A stretch of 36,839 nt of DNA from a virus. Position numbers and translations under genes: made by a program. Location of the stretch: IMG/VR virus record IMGVR_UViG_3300043409_000737, positions 1 through 36,839 of that record. The stretch is one strand, 5' to 3'. Positions 26,599-34,053 of this stretch are shown here, piece by piece. Below the pieces are notes generated by a model. That model ran no database searches and was not told the DNA's origin. It worked only from the letters and a program-made list of their open reading frames with translations. The number at the start of each line of letters is the position of its first letter. Positions within the stretch are counted from its first letter, which is position 1.

Positions 26599-26684
26599 TA
26601 TATCTGTAGGAGGGTTGCAAGGATTGAATTCCATTGTTTGCAAAAAATTCCCCGAGAAAATTTTCACTCTGAAAGGTTGCATAT

Positions 26685-26855
26685 ATGATTAAATCAAACG
26701 AACAAGAGGTATTTCAATATCTCAATGCACTACGAGAGTCGGGTATGACTAATATGTATGGAGCAGGTGCTTTTCTAAGAGATCGATTCGACTTCTCTAA
26801 GCAGGAAGCAAGAGAGTTTCTAATGGCATGGATGGAGCAATTTAAAAATGATTAA
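26685..26855 (+). CDS. Small conserved phage protein
   Basis: 56 residues, helical (MIKSNEQEVFQYLNALRESG then FLRDRFDFSKQEAREFLMAW). The second half is a helix-turn-helix-like pattern seen in small phage proteins. AAAGG precedes the ATG. Its first 17 bases recur at the start of the next gene. Confidence 0.7.
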   Translation: MIKSNEQEVFQYLNALRESGMTNMYGAGAFLRDRFDFSKQEAREFLMAWMEQFKND

Positions 26856-27015
26856 ATCAAACGAGATGGCTTCTACTGTGGGTCACTGCGAGAACTGTCT
26901 ATACGACATTAAGGAAGCCATTGAAACGAATGGATCCGAAGACCAGCGACACTATCTAGAGAAAGCACTCATGTACTTGGAATGGTTGTACTCTGACCTA
27001 CAGGAAGAAGAATGA
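26848..27015 (+). CDS. Small phage protein
   Basis: 55 residues, helical, beginning MIKSNE like its neighbour, with two close Cys (GHCENC). Overlaps the previous gene by 8 bases and the next by ATGA. Not recognised. Confidence 0.65.
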   Translation: MIKSNEMASTVGHCENCLYDIKEAIETNGSEDQRHYLEKALMYLEWLYSDLQEEE

Positions 27016-27071
27016 CTAGTCTAATCGCAATGGTAATAATATTACTCATCGAGTTTGGAACAAAGATATGA
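27012..27071 (+). CDS. 19-residue membrane peptide
   Basis: MTSLIAMVIILLIEFGTKI, one hydrophobic helix, ATGA overlaps on both sides. Plausible as a tiny membrane peptide but may be only a coupling frame. Confidence 0.4.
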   Translation: MTSLIAMVIILLIEFGTKI

Positions 27072-27211
27072 ATGAGATTGTAAGATGGATCATGACCCCA
27101 CTGGAGGTAATCTCCTTTGTATTCTTTCTTACTATGCTAATGGTCGGAGGGTTTGTAGTGTTACCCTATTATTTTATAAGGTATGGATATGGCGAATGTA
27201 AAGAAGGGTAA
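27068..27211 (+). CDS. Small membrane protein
   Basis: 47 residues with one strong helix (about 11-37, LEVISFVFFLTMLMVGGF) and a basic/aromatic tail. It overlaps the next start by 23 bases. Confidence 0.65.
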   Translation: MNEIVRWIMTPLEVISFVFFLTMLMVGGFVVLPYYFIRYGYGECKEG

Positions 27212-27320
27212 TCTTACATCTCCTCCCCAATGGTGGAAACACCTAAGAGACTGGAAGAGAGTGTTTTGGAAGTCTGAAAGACAGGCACAGAAGAAGGATA
27301 TTAAAAATGAAAAAGATTGA
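27189..27320 (+). CDS. Small basic phage protein (SPPQWWKHLR)
   Basis: 43 residues, very basic, MANVKKGNLTSPPQWWKHLR then KRVFWKSERQ. The SPPQWWKHLR block is typical of tiny conserved proteins in T4-like phages. Overlaps neighbours on both sides. Confidence 0.75.
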   Translation: MANVKKGNLTSPPQWWKHLRDWKRVFWKSERQAQKKDIKNEKD

Positions 27321-27504
27321 TCGAATGGCTTCTCGTGCAGGTCTAGACATTTTTGGTCTAGGCACAGATCGAGTCAAGTGGAATAGAAGTTTAGAAGCAT
27401 ACACTCAATTGATTGTTGAAGAGTGTATCAACAAATTTGGACAGACTCGTACTGAACCGAATCTTAGTAAGTATATCATGGATGGATTAAAAGATGAGTC
27501 TTGA
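27307..27504 (+). CDS. Small phage protein
   Basis: 65 residues, helical with LEAYTQLIVEECINKFGQT near the middle, resembling small phage proteins often carrying FA-x-LI-V-x-EC. Role unknown. Overlaps both neighbours. Confidence 0.75.
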   Translation: MKKIDRMASRAGLDIFGLGTDRVKWNRSLEAYTQLIVEECINKFGQTRTEPNLSKYIMDGLKDES

Positions 27505-27841
27505 TGTATATCTGATGATTACTAAGCCAGTATCGGTTTATGATGATAATATTACTCACAATCTCGGTAAGATGGCATCTGCTGTTATGGTTGATGAGGA
27601 AAAATCGCTGACCCTCTATAATATACTATGGAGACCAGACGAGCATGGTTTTGCGAAGGCATCTGAGATTAGTGATTATCTCGATATTGGATGGAATATT
27701 TTGCTTTCCGACCCAGAGAAATATAAGAGATATAATCCAGAGAACGGATGGGGTTCGTATGATGGTCTTTGTGATTTTGTTTATAAGTATCGTAATGCTT
27801 GCTGGGATAACCCTGACGCTAAATTGGAGGTATCCAGATGA
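27494..27841 (+). CDS. Conserved phage protein of unknown function
   Basis: 115 residues beginning MSLDVYLMI, with NITHNLGKMA and LYNILWRPDEHG and a C-terminal YDGLCDFVYKYRNACW. The N-x-THN-x2-MA and LW-RP-x-E patterns are common in a phage family with no known function. Overlaps the next start by ATGA. Confidence 0.8.
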   Translation: MSLDVYLMITKPVSVYDDNITHNLGKMASAVMVDEEKSLTLYNILWRPDEHGFAKASEISDYLDIGWNILLSDPEKYKRYNPENGWGSYDGLCDFVYKYRNACWDNPDAKLEVSR

Positions 27842-27906
27842 GAACTGCAGATGCAATTGTAATAGTGTTATTGTTTATTTTATTGTATATACATCTTGCA
27901 TACTAA
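27838..27906 (+). CDS. 22-residue membrane peptide
   Basis: One hydrophobic helix (AIVIVLLFILLYIHLAY). ATGA overlap and GGAGG upstream support translation, but it is very short. Confidence 0.45.
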   Translation: MRTADAIVIVLLFILLYIHLAY

Positions 27907-27909
27907 TGC

Positions 27910-27938
27910 TTGTCTTGCAAGATTGATTGGAGTATAAT
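27910..27938 (+). promoter_or_regulatory. Promoter giving a leaderless mRNA
   Basis: TTGTCT (27910-27915), 17-base spacer, TATAAT (27933-27938). The predicted start is the A of ATG 27945. Confidence 0.85.
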
Positions 27939-27944
27939 AGTATT

Positions 27945-28046
27945 ATGATATGGTTATGGATAATCCTTGGTTTAATCGGTCTTGAACTGACTGTGGGATT
28001 ACTCATTACAATTTTGATAAGAAGGTATGGAGTATATGGTGGCTAA
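27945..28046 (+). CDS. 33-residue membrane peptide, leaderless
   Basis: One Leu/Ile helix (WLWIILGLIGLELTVGLLIT) followed by a basic end (ILIRRYGVYGG). It starts at the predicted transcription start with no ribosome binding site and overlaps the next gene by 11 bases. Confidence 0.6.
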   Translation: MIWLWIILGLIGLELTVGLLITILIRRYGVYGG

Positions 28047-28236
28047 GTTAGAAATTCCCTTTGAAGTTGCAGATGGCATTGTAGTGGCATCTCTGAAGGA
28101 ACACATTGGTTATCTTAAAGAAGAGGTTCGACTTCATGTTGAAGAAGGAAAATATCTTCATCCAGAAGATTACCATAACTCCATGGTGAATTTAATTCCA
28201 TCAATGGAACTATTGATTGATTATTATGGTGGCTAA
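28036..28236 (+). CDS. Small conserved phage protein
   Basis: 66 residues: MVAKLEIPFEVADGIVVASL, then an acidic helix and PEDYHNSMVNLIPSMELLIDYYGG. Resembles small phage proteins with VAD-x-I-x-ASL-x2-H. ATG 28027 is an alternative start. It opens with the same ATGGTGGCTAA as the next gene. Confidence 0.72.
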   Translation: MVAKLEIPFEVADGIVVASLKEHIGYLKEEVRLHVEEGKYLHPEDYHNSMVNLIPSMELLIDYYGG

Positions 28237-28459
28237 ATTTTGGATCCCCATAATAGTGGGACTAAGCATAACAGGGTGTGGACACTTCACGAAGGTTGAG
28301 AATGTCTACATTGACAATAGTGCTTCCAATAATCTTATCGGTAATCCCTGTAAGTTTTATATTGGTCTAAGAGGTGAGCAGTACTGTATGACTGAGATTC
28401 CAAAGTTTCAAGCAAGGAATCCAGACAATCCATATAAGAAAGAACAAAATGCTAAATGA
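28226..28459 (+). CDS. Small lipoprotein
   Basis: 77 residues with lipoprotein signal MVAKFWIPIIVGLSITGC, lipidated Cys18. The mature part has NPCKFYIGLRGEQYC, two Cys that may pair, and a basic Asn/Pro tail. A phage lipoprotein here could act in superinfection exclusion or as an outer-membrane spanin-like part (inference; no inner-membrane spanin partner is evident). Opens with ATGGTGGCTAA as the gene before. Confidence 0.72.
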   Translation: MVAKFWIPIIVGLSITGCGHFTKVENVYIDNSASNNLIGNPCKFYIGLRGEQYCMTEIPKFQARNPDNPYKKEQNAK

Positions 28460-28670
28460 TGAAAACCTAATTGAAATATCACGAGGTGTTGACAGTTATT
28501 TGCCCACACTCTTAGTAAAGTATGAAGTAACCCCATTATCTCTTGCAGCAGTATTGCTGGCTCGAGCAATGGTTCTAAACAAAGAAGCAGGATCCACTGA
28601 AGACTTTTTAAAACTACTCAGTAGTATTAGTCGGGATCCTCCGATGCAGAAAAATGAAAAGGTACACTAA
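28449..28670 (+). CDS. Small phage protein
   Basis: 73 residues, helical, with PLSLAAVLLARAMVLNKEAG, a motif found in small phage proteins of unknown role. Overlaps neighbours on both sides by a few bases. Confidence 0.72.
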   Translation: MLNDENLIEISRGVDSYLPTLLVKYEVTPLSLAAVLLARAMVLNKEAGSTEDFLKLLSSISRDPPMQKNEKVH

Positions 28671-29578
28671 TGAAAATCGCAATATGCTCAGATGTCCATC
28701 TAGAATTCGGACAACTGGATCTACAGAACACACAGAATGCTGAAGTTCTTATTTTATCTGGTGATATTTGTACTGCTGTTGACCTTAGGGTTACCGATAG
28801 TATTTTATCTTCTGCTAAAACTGATAGGTATCTTGAGTTTTTTACTGCTTGCTCTCGTAACTTTCCTCATGTGGTTTATGTTATGGGTAATCACGAGCAT
28901 TACCATGGTGACTTTGCTACTTCTATCGGCTATCTGAAAGATGCACTAAAGCATCTAGAGAACATTCATGTTCTTGATAAAGAGTTTTGGGATCATGGTG
29001 ATCATCGTTTTATCGGTGGCACTCTTTGGACTGATATGAATGGTGAAGATGAGATGACCATGAATCATGTTTCTCGTCGCATGAATGACTTTCAGATCTG
29101 CAAGAACAGTCTACGGACTGTAAACTTCAGAACAGAGGAACCAACTCTTGACGAGAATGGTGAACATAAGAAACATGAAAATGGTGCTGGTATGTATCAT
29201 GCCGTCTTCAAGACTCGTGAAGCATATTTGTCTCCGCAGGATGCAGTGGAAGACCACAAAGCCATGTTGAAGTTTATCGAGGATACCTATGAAGCTACTC
29301 CTCCATGGATGACGACTGTTGTGGTTGGACATCATGCTCCAAGCAAGAATTCCGAGCATCCTCGTTACAAGCATGATCAATTGATGAATGGTGCATACAA
29401 TTCTCGTTTGGATCAATTCATTATGGATCGTCCAGGAATTAAACTCTGGACTCATGGTCACACTCATGAAGACTTTGATTACATGCTTGTTAGTTGTCGT
29501 GTTGTTTGTAATCCTCGTGGTTACATCAACTACGAAGATCGTGCAGATCGTTTCGAACTTAAATTTGTAGAGGTTTAG
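28670..29578 (+). CDS. Calcineurin-like metallophosphoesterase
   Basis: A 302-residue enzyme with all metal blocks: CSDVHLEFG (Asp8, His10), LSGDI (Asp32), VMGNHEHY, VVVGHHAP and THGHTHEDFDY. The core order is that of calcineurin-like phosphoesterases; a helical insertion (about 125-195) is phage-specific. Cytoplasmic. Substrate could be nucleic acid or a cyclic or bis nucleotide; no evidence here decides. The stop is one base before the next gene. Confidence 0.92.
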   Translation: MKIAICSDVHLEFGQLDLQNTQNAEVLILSGDICTAVDLRVTDSILSSAKTDRYLEFFTACSRNFPHVVYVMGNHEHYHGDFATSIGYLKDALKHLENIHVLDKEFWDHGDHRFIGGTLWTDMNGEDEMTMNHVSRRMNDFQICKNSLRTVNFRTEEPTLDENGEHKKHENGAGMYHAVFKTREAYLSPQDAVEDHKAMLKFIEDTYEATPPWMTTVVVGHHAPSKNSEHPRYKHDQLMNGAYNSRLDQFIMDRPGIKLWTHGHTHEDFDYMLVSCRVVCNPRGYINYEDRADRFELKFVEV

Positions 29579-29579
29579 T

Positions 29580-29915
29580 ATGAGTGATTACAATCCAGAC
29601 AAATGGTTGATTGTTAAGATCACTGGACCAGATACTCCACCAATCCATAAAGTGTTTGCTTGTTGGTTTGGTGGTTATGCAGGATCAGATTCTTGGAAAC
29701 TAAACAGTGGTATTACGAGAGCGTATGAAGAGGGTCATTGCTTCATGTTTGACGGAAGCAGTGGCTCCACCTATGCTTGTCACAAAGCAACTTATGGTAC
29801 GAACATGTATGGTCGTAGTGTTCTTCAGAACATGATTGATAATGCAGAAAAGAATGGAATCATTATTGAGATTCTGCCTGAATCAACTAATTGGTTGGAG
29901 ATTAACTATGAGTAA
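29580..29915 (+). CDS. Conserved phage protein of unknown function
   Basis: 111 residues: WLIVKITG...HKVFACWFGGYAGSDSWKLNSGI and TYACHKATYGTNMYG. The sequence from KVFA to WKLNSGI is a strong signature of a family frequent in phages but unnamed. GAGG-TTTAGT precedes the ATG. Confidence 0.8.
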   Translation: MSDYNPDKWLIVKITGPDTPPIHKVFACWFGGYAGSDSWKLNSGITRAYEEGHCFMFDGSSGSTYACHKATYGTNMYGRSVLQNMIDNAEKNGIIIEILPESTNWLEINYE

Positions 29916-30108
29916 ACCCACACACTGGACAATTACAGTTGAAACAGCAGACGATGGGAGTGGAGATTTAGTTCTTCCTCTTACTGATGAGATCATGGAG
30001 AGTGCTGGTTGGAAAATTGGCGATACACTCGAGTGGATAGATAATAAAAATGGCACTTGGTCAATAAAGAGAAAAGAAAATGAACCACCAACTAATCCCA
30101 CTGAATGA
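29908..30108 (+). CDS. AbrB/SpoVT-like swapped-hairpin protein
   Basis: 66 residues: THWTITVETADDGSGDLVLP then LTDEIMESAGWKIGDTLEWI and a final strand. The L-P-LT/P-x-E-x-LE-x-AGW-x-GD-x-LEW pattern is that of small AbrB-like phage proteins, which may bind DNA as dimers. Overlaps neighbours at both ends. Confidence 0.8.
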   Translation: MSKPTHWTITVETADDGSGDLVLPLTDEIMESAGWKIGDTLEWIDNKNGTWSIKRKENEPPTNPTE

Positions 30109-30223
30109 TAAAGAAGAAGCAATTCTTGAGTTGATGCAGCGAATCAACGATCTTGAGTATGAAAACTCAGAACTAAAATATGAAATTAAACAATTGAAAT
30201 GGTCACTACAGGAGCACGACTAA
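30080..30223 (+). CDS. Tiny coiled-coil protein
   Basis: 47 residues, helix with heptad pattern (AILELMQRINDLEYENSELK). Overlaps the AbrB-like gene by 29 bases and the next by TAATG. Confidence 0.65.
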   Translation: MNHQLIPLNDKEEAILELMQRINDLEYENSELKYEIKQLKWSLQEHD

Positions 30224-30561
30224 TGAAATATACTTTAATAGCTGAAGATAAATGGGATGGTTCAAAGACCACTCGTGAGTTTGAAGTAGATGCATTGCCA
30301 GAAGTTTTATCTGAAGTAGAATTGTTCCTTCGTGGAGTAGGATTCTTCTTTGATGGTAATCTTGACTTTGTCAATGACTTTGCTGAACCAGAATGGGATG
30401 ATGACGATTTTCAAGAGACATACGATCCTCCAAATGTTGGAGAAATGTATGATACCATGGATTTACCAAGTAACAATTGGCCATTTGAACCTCCGTCACC
30501 CAAAACATTTGGACCACATGAGCACTCGCAACACTTTTTTGATACCGAAAGGAACAAATAA
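30223..30561 (+). CDS. Conserved acidic phage protein
   Basis: 112 residues: MKYTLIAEDKWDGSKTTREF with ALPEVLSEVELFLRGVGFFF, then a long Asp/Glu/Pro tail ending HSQHFFDTERN. The N-terminal domain (LI-x-ED...T-x-EFE...FLRG-GF-F) is widely conserved in T4-like phages, function unknown. The tail carries many aromatic and acidic residues. Confidence 0.8.
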   Translation: MKYTLIAEDKWDGSKTTREFEVDALPEVLSEVELFLRGVGFFFDGNLDFVNDFAEPEWDDDDFQETYDPPNVGEMYDTMDLPSNNWPFEPPSPKTFGPHEHSQHFFDTERNK

Positions 30562-30926
30562 TGGGAATGCCACTTGATGTTTTAATGTTTCAACAAGCAT
30601 GTGATCAGAAACCATCACCTGAGAATGCAGCATTATATAAATCTCTCATGGAAGAAGAGTTCAAAGAGTTCATTGATGCGCATTGGAATCGTGATGAGAC
30701 CGAAATGCTTGATGGATGCATGGATTTAATCTGGGTTACGCTTGGGTTTTGTCACATGAAGGGTTATGATGTGCAAGGTGCATGGGATGAAGTGCTTCGA
30801 AGCAACATGGCGAAGGTTGATCCAGTCACTCGCAAGGTTACAAGACGAGAAGATGGTAAGATTTTGAAGCCAGAAGGCTGGAAAGAGCCTGATTTATCCA
30901 AATTCACAAAAAAGAAGTTGCCTTAA
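30561..30926 (+). CDS. MazG/HisE-like nucleotide pyrophosphohydrolase
   Basis: 121 residues: VLMFQQACDQKP, LMEEEFKEFIDA (metal Glu cluster), DGCMDLIWVTLGF (second metal site), then AWDEVLRSNMAKVDPVTRKV and REDGKILKPEGW, the usual C-terminus of phage phosphoribosyl-ATP-type pyrophosphatases. It hydrolyses nucleotide triphosphates to manage pools. The promoter at 30918 starts inside its end. Confidence 0.87.
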   Translation: MGMPLDVLMFQQACDQKPSPENAALYKSLMEEEFKEFIDAHWNRDETEMLDGCMDLIWVTLGFCHMKGYDVQGAWDEVLRSNMAKVDPVTRKVTRREDGKILKPEGWKEPDLSKFTKKKLP

Positions 30927-30946
30927 ATTGAGTTTTGAGGTATAAT
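30918..30946 (+). promoter_or_regulatory. Promoter giving a leaderless mRNA
   Basis: TTGCCT (30918-30923), 17-base spacer, TATAAT (30941-30946). The predicted start is the A of ATG 30953. Confidence 0.8.
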
Positions 30947-30952
30947 TACATT

Positions 30953-31477
30953 ATGATTACATTATACTTAGATATGGATGGTGTGCTTTGCAACTTTGAC
31001 AAGGCATATCGCTCTTTACGCACACATGCAACTGACGGAAAACGATTCCGTGCAGCTGTTATGGACTATCACATCTTCGAAGATCTGGAATTTATGCCAG
31101 ATACGCAAGAATTGTTGACTTATGTCAGTAAACTTGATAAAATCAACATTGAAATTCTGACTTCAATGGGTACTTTTGATGTCCAGCAAGGAAATGCTGC
31201 AAAATCACAAAAACAAAAGTGGTTAGACAAGTGGAACATTCCATACAAAGCCAATTTTGTTCGATCCAAAGAAGAAAAATCAAAATTTGCTCATGATAGA
31301 GCAATTTTAGTTGATGATTCTCCAGGATGCATCAACCCATTCAATGTTAAAGGTGGTCATGGTATCCTTCACACAAAATCTACTGAGTCTATCCAACAAA
31401 TTCATGATACCATTCGTGGTATCAATGGATTGCACGCATTAAAGTTTGGATGGGATTCTATGGGATCGTATGCCTGA
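30953..31477 (+). CDS. HAD-family 5'-nucleotidase, leaderless
   Basis: 174 residues: LYLDMDGVLCNFDKAY (nucleophile Asp and the second Asp), ILTSMG (motif II), then KFAHDRAILVDDSPGC (motif IV). The order matches the small NT5C-type deoxynucleotidases common in phages. Cytoplasmic; probably dephosphorylates nucleotides. It starts at the predicted transcription start, with no Shine-Dalgarno. Overlaps the next gene by 8 bases. Confidence 0.88.
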   Translation: MITLYLDMDGVLCNFDKAYRSLRTHATDGKRFRAAVMDYHIFEDLEFMPDTQELLTYVSKLDKINIEILTSMGTFDVQQGNAAKSQKQKWLDKWNIPYKANFVRSKEEKSKFAHDRAILVDDSPGCINPFNVKGGHGILHTKSTESIQQIHDTIRGINGLHALKFGWDSMGSYA

Positions 31478-31760
31478 TATTTTTGGACCAACATTACAAT
31501 GGATAAAAGATGACTGGAATTCTAATCCCTTTAGGTTTGCTATTGAGTTGCTCGCTTGGGCTATTTCTATTGGTTGTAGTATTACGATGGCAGTCACAGT
31601 TCCCAATCCTCCTCTACTTTTATTATATCCTGTCTGGATTAGTGGCTGTGCTCTTTATGCTTGGGCTGCTTATACTAGGAAATCATTTGGCATGTTGGCT
31701 AACTACATCTTGCTCACTGCTATAGATACTTTTGGATTAATTCGGATGCTTGTACTATGA
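31470..31760 (+). CDS. Conserved three-helix phage membrane protein
   Basis: 96 residues with three helices: an N-terminal amphipathic start (WIKDDWNSNPFRF) followed by AIELLAWAISIGCSITMAV, LLLLYPVWISGCALYAWAAY and GMLANYILLTAIDTFGLI. The WSNP-x-RF and YP-W-x-GC-x-YAWAA patterns are found in PnuC-like and other small phage membrane proteins. Overlaps neighbours by ATGA. Confidence 0.78.
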   Translation: MPDIFGPTLQWIKDDWNSNPFRFAIELLAWAISIGCSITMAVTVPNPPLLLLYPVWISGCALYAWAAYTRKSFGMLANYILLTAIDTFGLIRMLVL

Positions 31761-32368
31761 ACATTTTCTATCTACACGAAAATACTACAGAATGTGCAAG
31801 GCAACATCTTGACAAACATGTCGTTAAGATGATTCTAGAATATGCACAACTTCTTTCTACTGCTCATCGTTTACTCGATGGTTATGAGTATGAAGGCAAG
31901 TCTATTTCAGGTCGCAAAGCAATGCGATGGAAACTAGATGATTCTCGTGAAGATAATTTGTATCTGGCATCACATATGAAACATCCATCTGGTATTTGGT
32001 GTCGTGAGACATCTGCCAACTATATGTGGTTGTATTCTCTCTGGCGAGATCTCATGCAAGAATATACTTTTCGTTATGGTAAGCATCATGTTGCGGAAAG
32101 ATTAATTCCTTTCCTTGATATTTTACCGACTAATATAAAAAATGGAGATATGACTCCAATGCCACAGTGTATGCCTGAAGATTATAAAGTTCCAACGAAT
32201 TCTATTCAAGCATATCACAATTATTACATTAATGATAAGCAACCATTTGCTGTTTGGACGAATAGACCAATTCCAGAGTGGTATGTTTGTGAGTGGAAAG
32301 ATAGAAATCACAAAGCAGTGTATCAAAAACAAAACGATAGAATAAAATTTAGGATGGTTCCCGCATAA
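31757..32368 (+). CDS. Conserved phage protein (DKHVVKM signature)
   Basis: 203 residues. The start MNIFYLHENTTECARQHLDK then HVVKMILEYAQLLSTAHR is diagnostic of a phage family often with a DLHx/CC-KHVVKM core; later HPSGIWCRETSANYMWLY and KQPFAVWTNRPIPEW recur. The family is uncharacterised in biochemical terms (some annotations call it DNA glycosylase-like, which I cannot support). Overlaps the next gene by TAATG. Confidence 0.83.
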   Translation: MNIFYLHENTTECARQHLDKHVVKMILEYAQLLSTAHRLLDGYEYEGKSISGRKAMRWKLDDSREDNLYLASHMKHPSGIWCRETSANYMWLYSLWRDLMQEYTFRYGKHHVAERLIPFLDILPTNIKNGDMTPMPQCMPEDYKVPTNSIQAYHNYYINDKQPFAVWTNRPIPEWYVCEWKDRNHKAVYQKQNDRIKFRMVPA

Positions 32369-33015
32369 TGAGTTTAAATACATTTAATAACTACGGATTT
32401 ATTGAGCATGTCTTCACGAACAAAGAATTACAACCAATTCGTGATGAGATTGATGAAATTCAAGCAGACTTTGACATGCATCAACCACAACAGTGGAATA
32501 CTCGTCTCAGTGGCAACCTAAAAAGAGAATTTGCACTGCCAAAATCAATGGCACACGCAGAAAAGCTGATTTTACCGCATGTTGAAGAGTATGCTGAGTT
32601 TTTTAACTTCCTTAAAGACTCATTTCTCACAAGAGAAGAAGTAGATTTCAGTTTAAACTCTCTTTGGGTTAATTTTCAAGCAAAGAATGAGTTTAATCCA
32701 CTACATAATCATGATGGGTTCATGTCTTTTGTTATTTACACGAAAGTTCCATTTAAAATGAGAGATGAGTTGGCTGCATCTCCAGGAATCAACTCAAATA
32801 ACAATGTTCCAGGTCATTTTCAGTTTTCTTACACTGGAATTCTTGGTGGCATCAGTAATCACTATGTTCCAGTTGACGAAAGTTACGAAAACACGATGAT
32901 GTTGTTCCCTTCCAAATTAATGCACTGTGTTTATCCGTTTTTTACATCTGATGAATACAGAATCTCCGTTGCAGGCAATATTTACTGTAATAGAAAGATA
33001 TCCGCCACTAAATAG
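32368..33015 (+). CDS. 2OG-Fe(II) oxygenase-like protein
   Basis: 215 residues of the 2OG-FeII_Oxy_5 type: SLWVNFQAKNEFNPLHNHDG with His113 and His115 as iron-site residues, SFVIYTKVP as the family's SG-x-YY-like strand, then FPSKLMHCVYPF (distal His186) and YRISVAGNI (Arg198 for 2-oxoglutarate). Such oxygenases are frequent in marine T4-like phages; substrate unknown, perhaps DNA, protein or lipid. Proximal site HNHD differs from the usual HNHP. Confidence 0.83.
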   Translation: MSLNTFNNYGFIEHVFTNKELQPIRDEIDEIQADFDMHQPQQWNTRLSGNLKREFALPKSMAHAEKLILPHVEEYAEFFNFLKDSFLTREEVDFSLNSLWVNFQAKNEFNPLHNHDGFMSFVIYTKVPFKMRDELAASPGINSNNNVPGHFQFSYTGILGGISNHYVPVDESYENTMMLFPSKLMHCVYPFFTSDEYRISVAGNIYCNRKISATK

Positions 33016-33032
33016 AGTTGTGAGGAGAAATT

Positions 33033-33275
33033 ATGCCAACATATAGTTTTAGAAATAGAGAAACAGGCGAAATACACGATGAGATCATGCGCATTGCTTC
33101 TCGAGAGCAATATCTACTAGACAATCCCCAATTAGAATCTATTATCACAAGTGCACCTGCATTTGCTGGGGATCATATCACCATTAAAAAAGATACAGGT
33201 TTTAAGGAGGTACTACAAAGAATTCATTCTCTAACTCCAGGAAGTCAATTAGATAAAACATCATCCCAAATTTAA
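33033..33275 (+). CDS. Conserved phage protein with FmdB-like N-terminus
   Basis: 80 residues: MPTYSFRNRETGEIHDEIMR...REQYLLDNPQLESIITSA then GFKEVLQRIHSLTPGSQLD. MPTY-x-F and the FKEVL-x-I-x3-TPGS ending are found in a small protein common in T4-like marine phages. It lacks the Cys of true FmdB zinc ribbons. GGAGAAATT precedes the ATG. Confidence 0.8.
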   Translation: MPTYSFRNRETGEIHDEIMRIASREQYLLDNPQLESIITSAPAFAGDHITIKKDTGFKEVLQRIHSLTPGSQLDKTSSQI

Positions 33276-33285
33276 GGAATCATCA

Positions 33286-34053
33286 ATGGCTCGCACATCA
33301 GCTGCTAAAAAAGTAATAGACATTAATCATAATGAAGAGCGTGACACGAAACCCATTGCCAGTAATCAATTAAGAATTAGACTAGACAACTTAAAGACAT
33401 TCCAGCCATTAACAGACAATCAGAAGAAATTCTTTGACGCATACAAGCGTGGTGATTATTTTGTGGCACTTCATGGTGTCGCTGGAACAGGTAAAACATT
33501 CATTGCTCTCTATAAAGCAATTGAAGAAGTCCTTGACAAAGCAAATCCATTCAGCAAGATTATTGTAGTTCGCTCTGCAGTTCAATCTCGTGAAATTGGT
33601 CATCTTCCAGGAGATGTAAATGAGAAGATGGAAATCTATCAACAACCATATCGCCAAATCTGTGAGACCTTGTTTGGTCGCAAAGATGCATGGGATAGAT
33701 TAGCAGAACAGCACCACATTGAGTTTATCTCTACTTCGTTTATTCGTGGTATGTCTTTTGATAATGCAATCATCCTCGTTGATGAAATGCAGAATTTAAC
33801 ATTCGAAGAAATTGACACAGTTATGACTCGTGTTGGTCATATGTCAAAGATTATCTGGTGCGGAGATTACCGTCAGACTGATCTAAATAAGAAAAGAAAC
33901 GATATGTCTGGCATTCTGAAATTCTTTGATATTGCTTTGCATATGAGTGCTTTCACTAAGATTGAATTCACTCCTGACGATATCGTTCGATCATCTTTGG
34001 TTAAGGATTATATTCTTGCCAAATTAAAGATAGAAGATATGGAGAACAAATGA
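33286..34053 (+). CDS. phoH: PhoH-like ATPase
   Basis: 255 residues. Walker A HGVAGTGKTF (Gly64-Thr71), Walker B AIILVDEMQNL (Asp166, Glu167), TSFIRGMSFDNA, and MTRVGHMSKIIWCGDYRQTDL. N-terminal basic 25 residues. PhoH is a marker gene of marine phages and likely an RNA helicase-type ATPase; exact role in infection is unresolved. Its stop overlaps the endolysin start. Confidence 0.93.
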   Translation: MARTSAAKKVIDINHNEERDTKPIASNQLRIRLDNLKTFQPLTDNQKKFFDAYKRGDYFVALHGVAGTGKTFIALYKAIEEVLDKANPFSKIIVVRSAVQSREIGHLPGDVNEKMEIYQQPYRQICETLFGRKDAWDRLAEQHHIEFISTSFIRGMSFDNAIILVDEMQNLTFEEIDTVMTRVGHMSKIIWCGDYRQTDLNKKRNDMSGILKFFDIALHMSAFTKIEFTPDDIVRSSLVKDYILAKLKIEDMENK

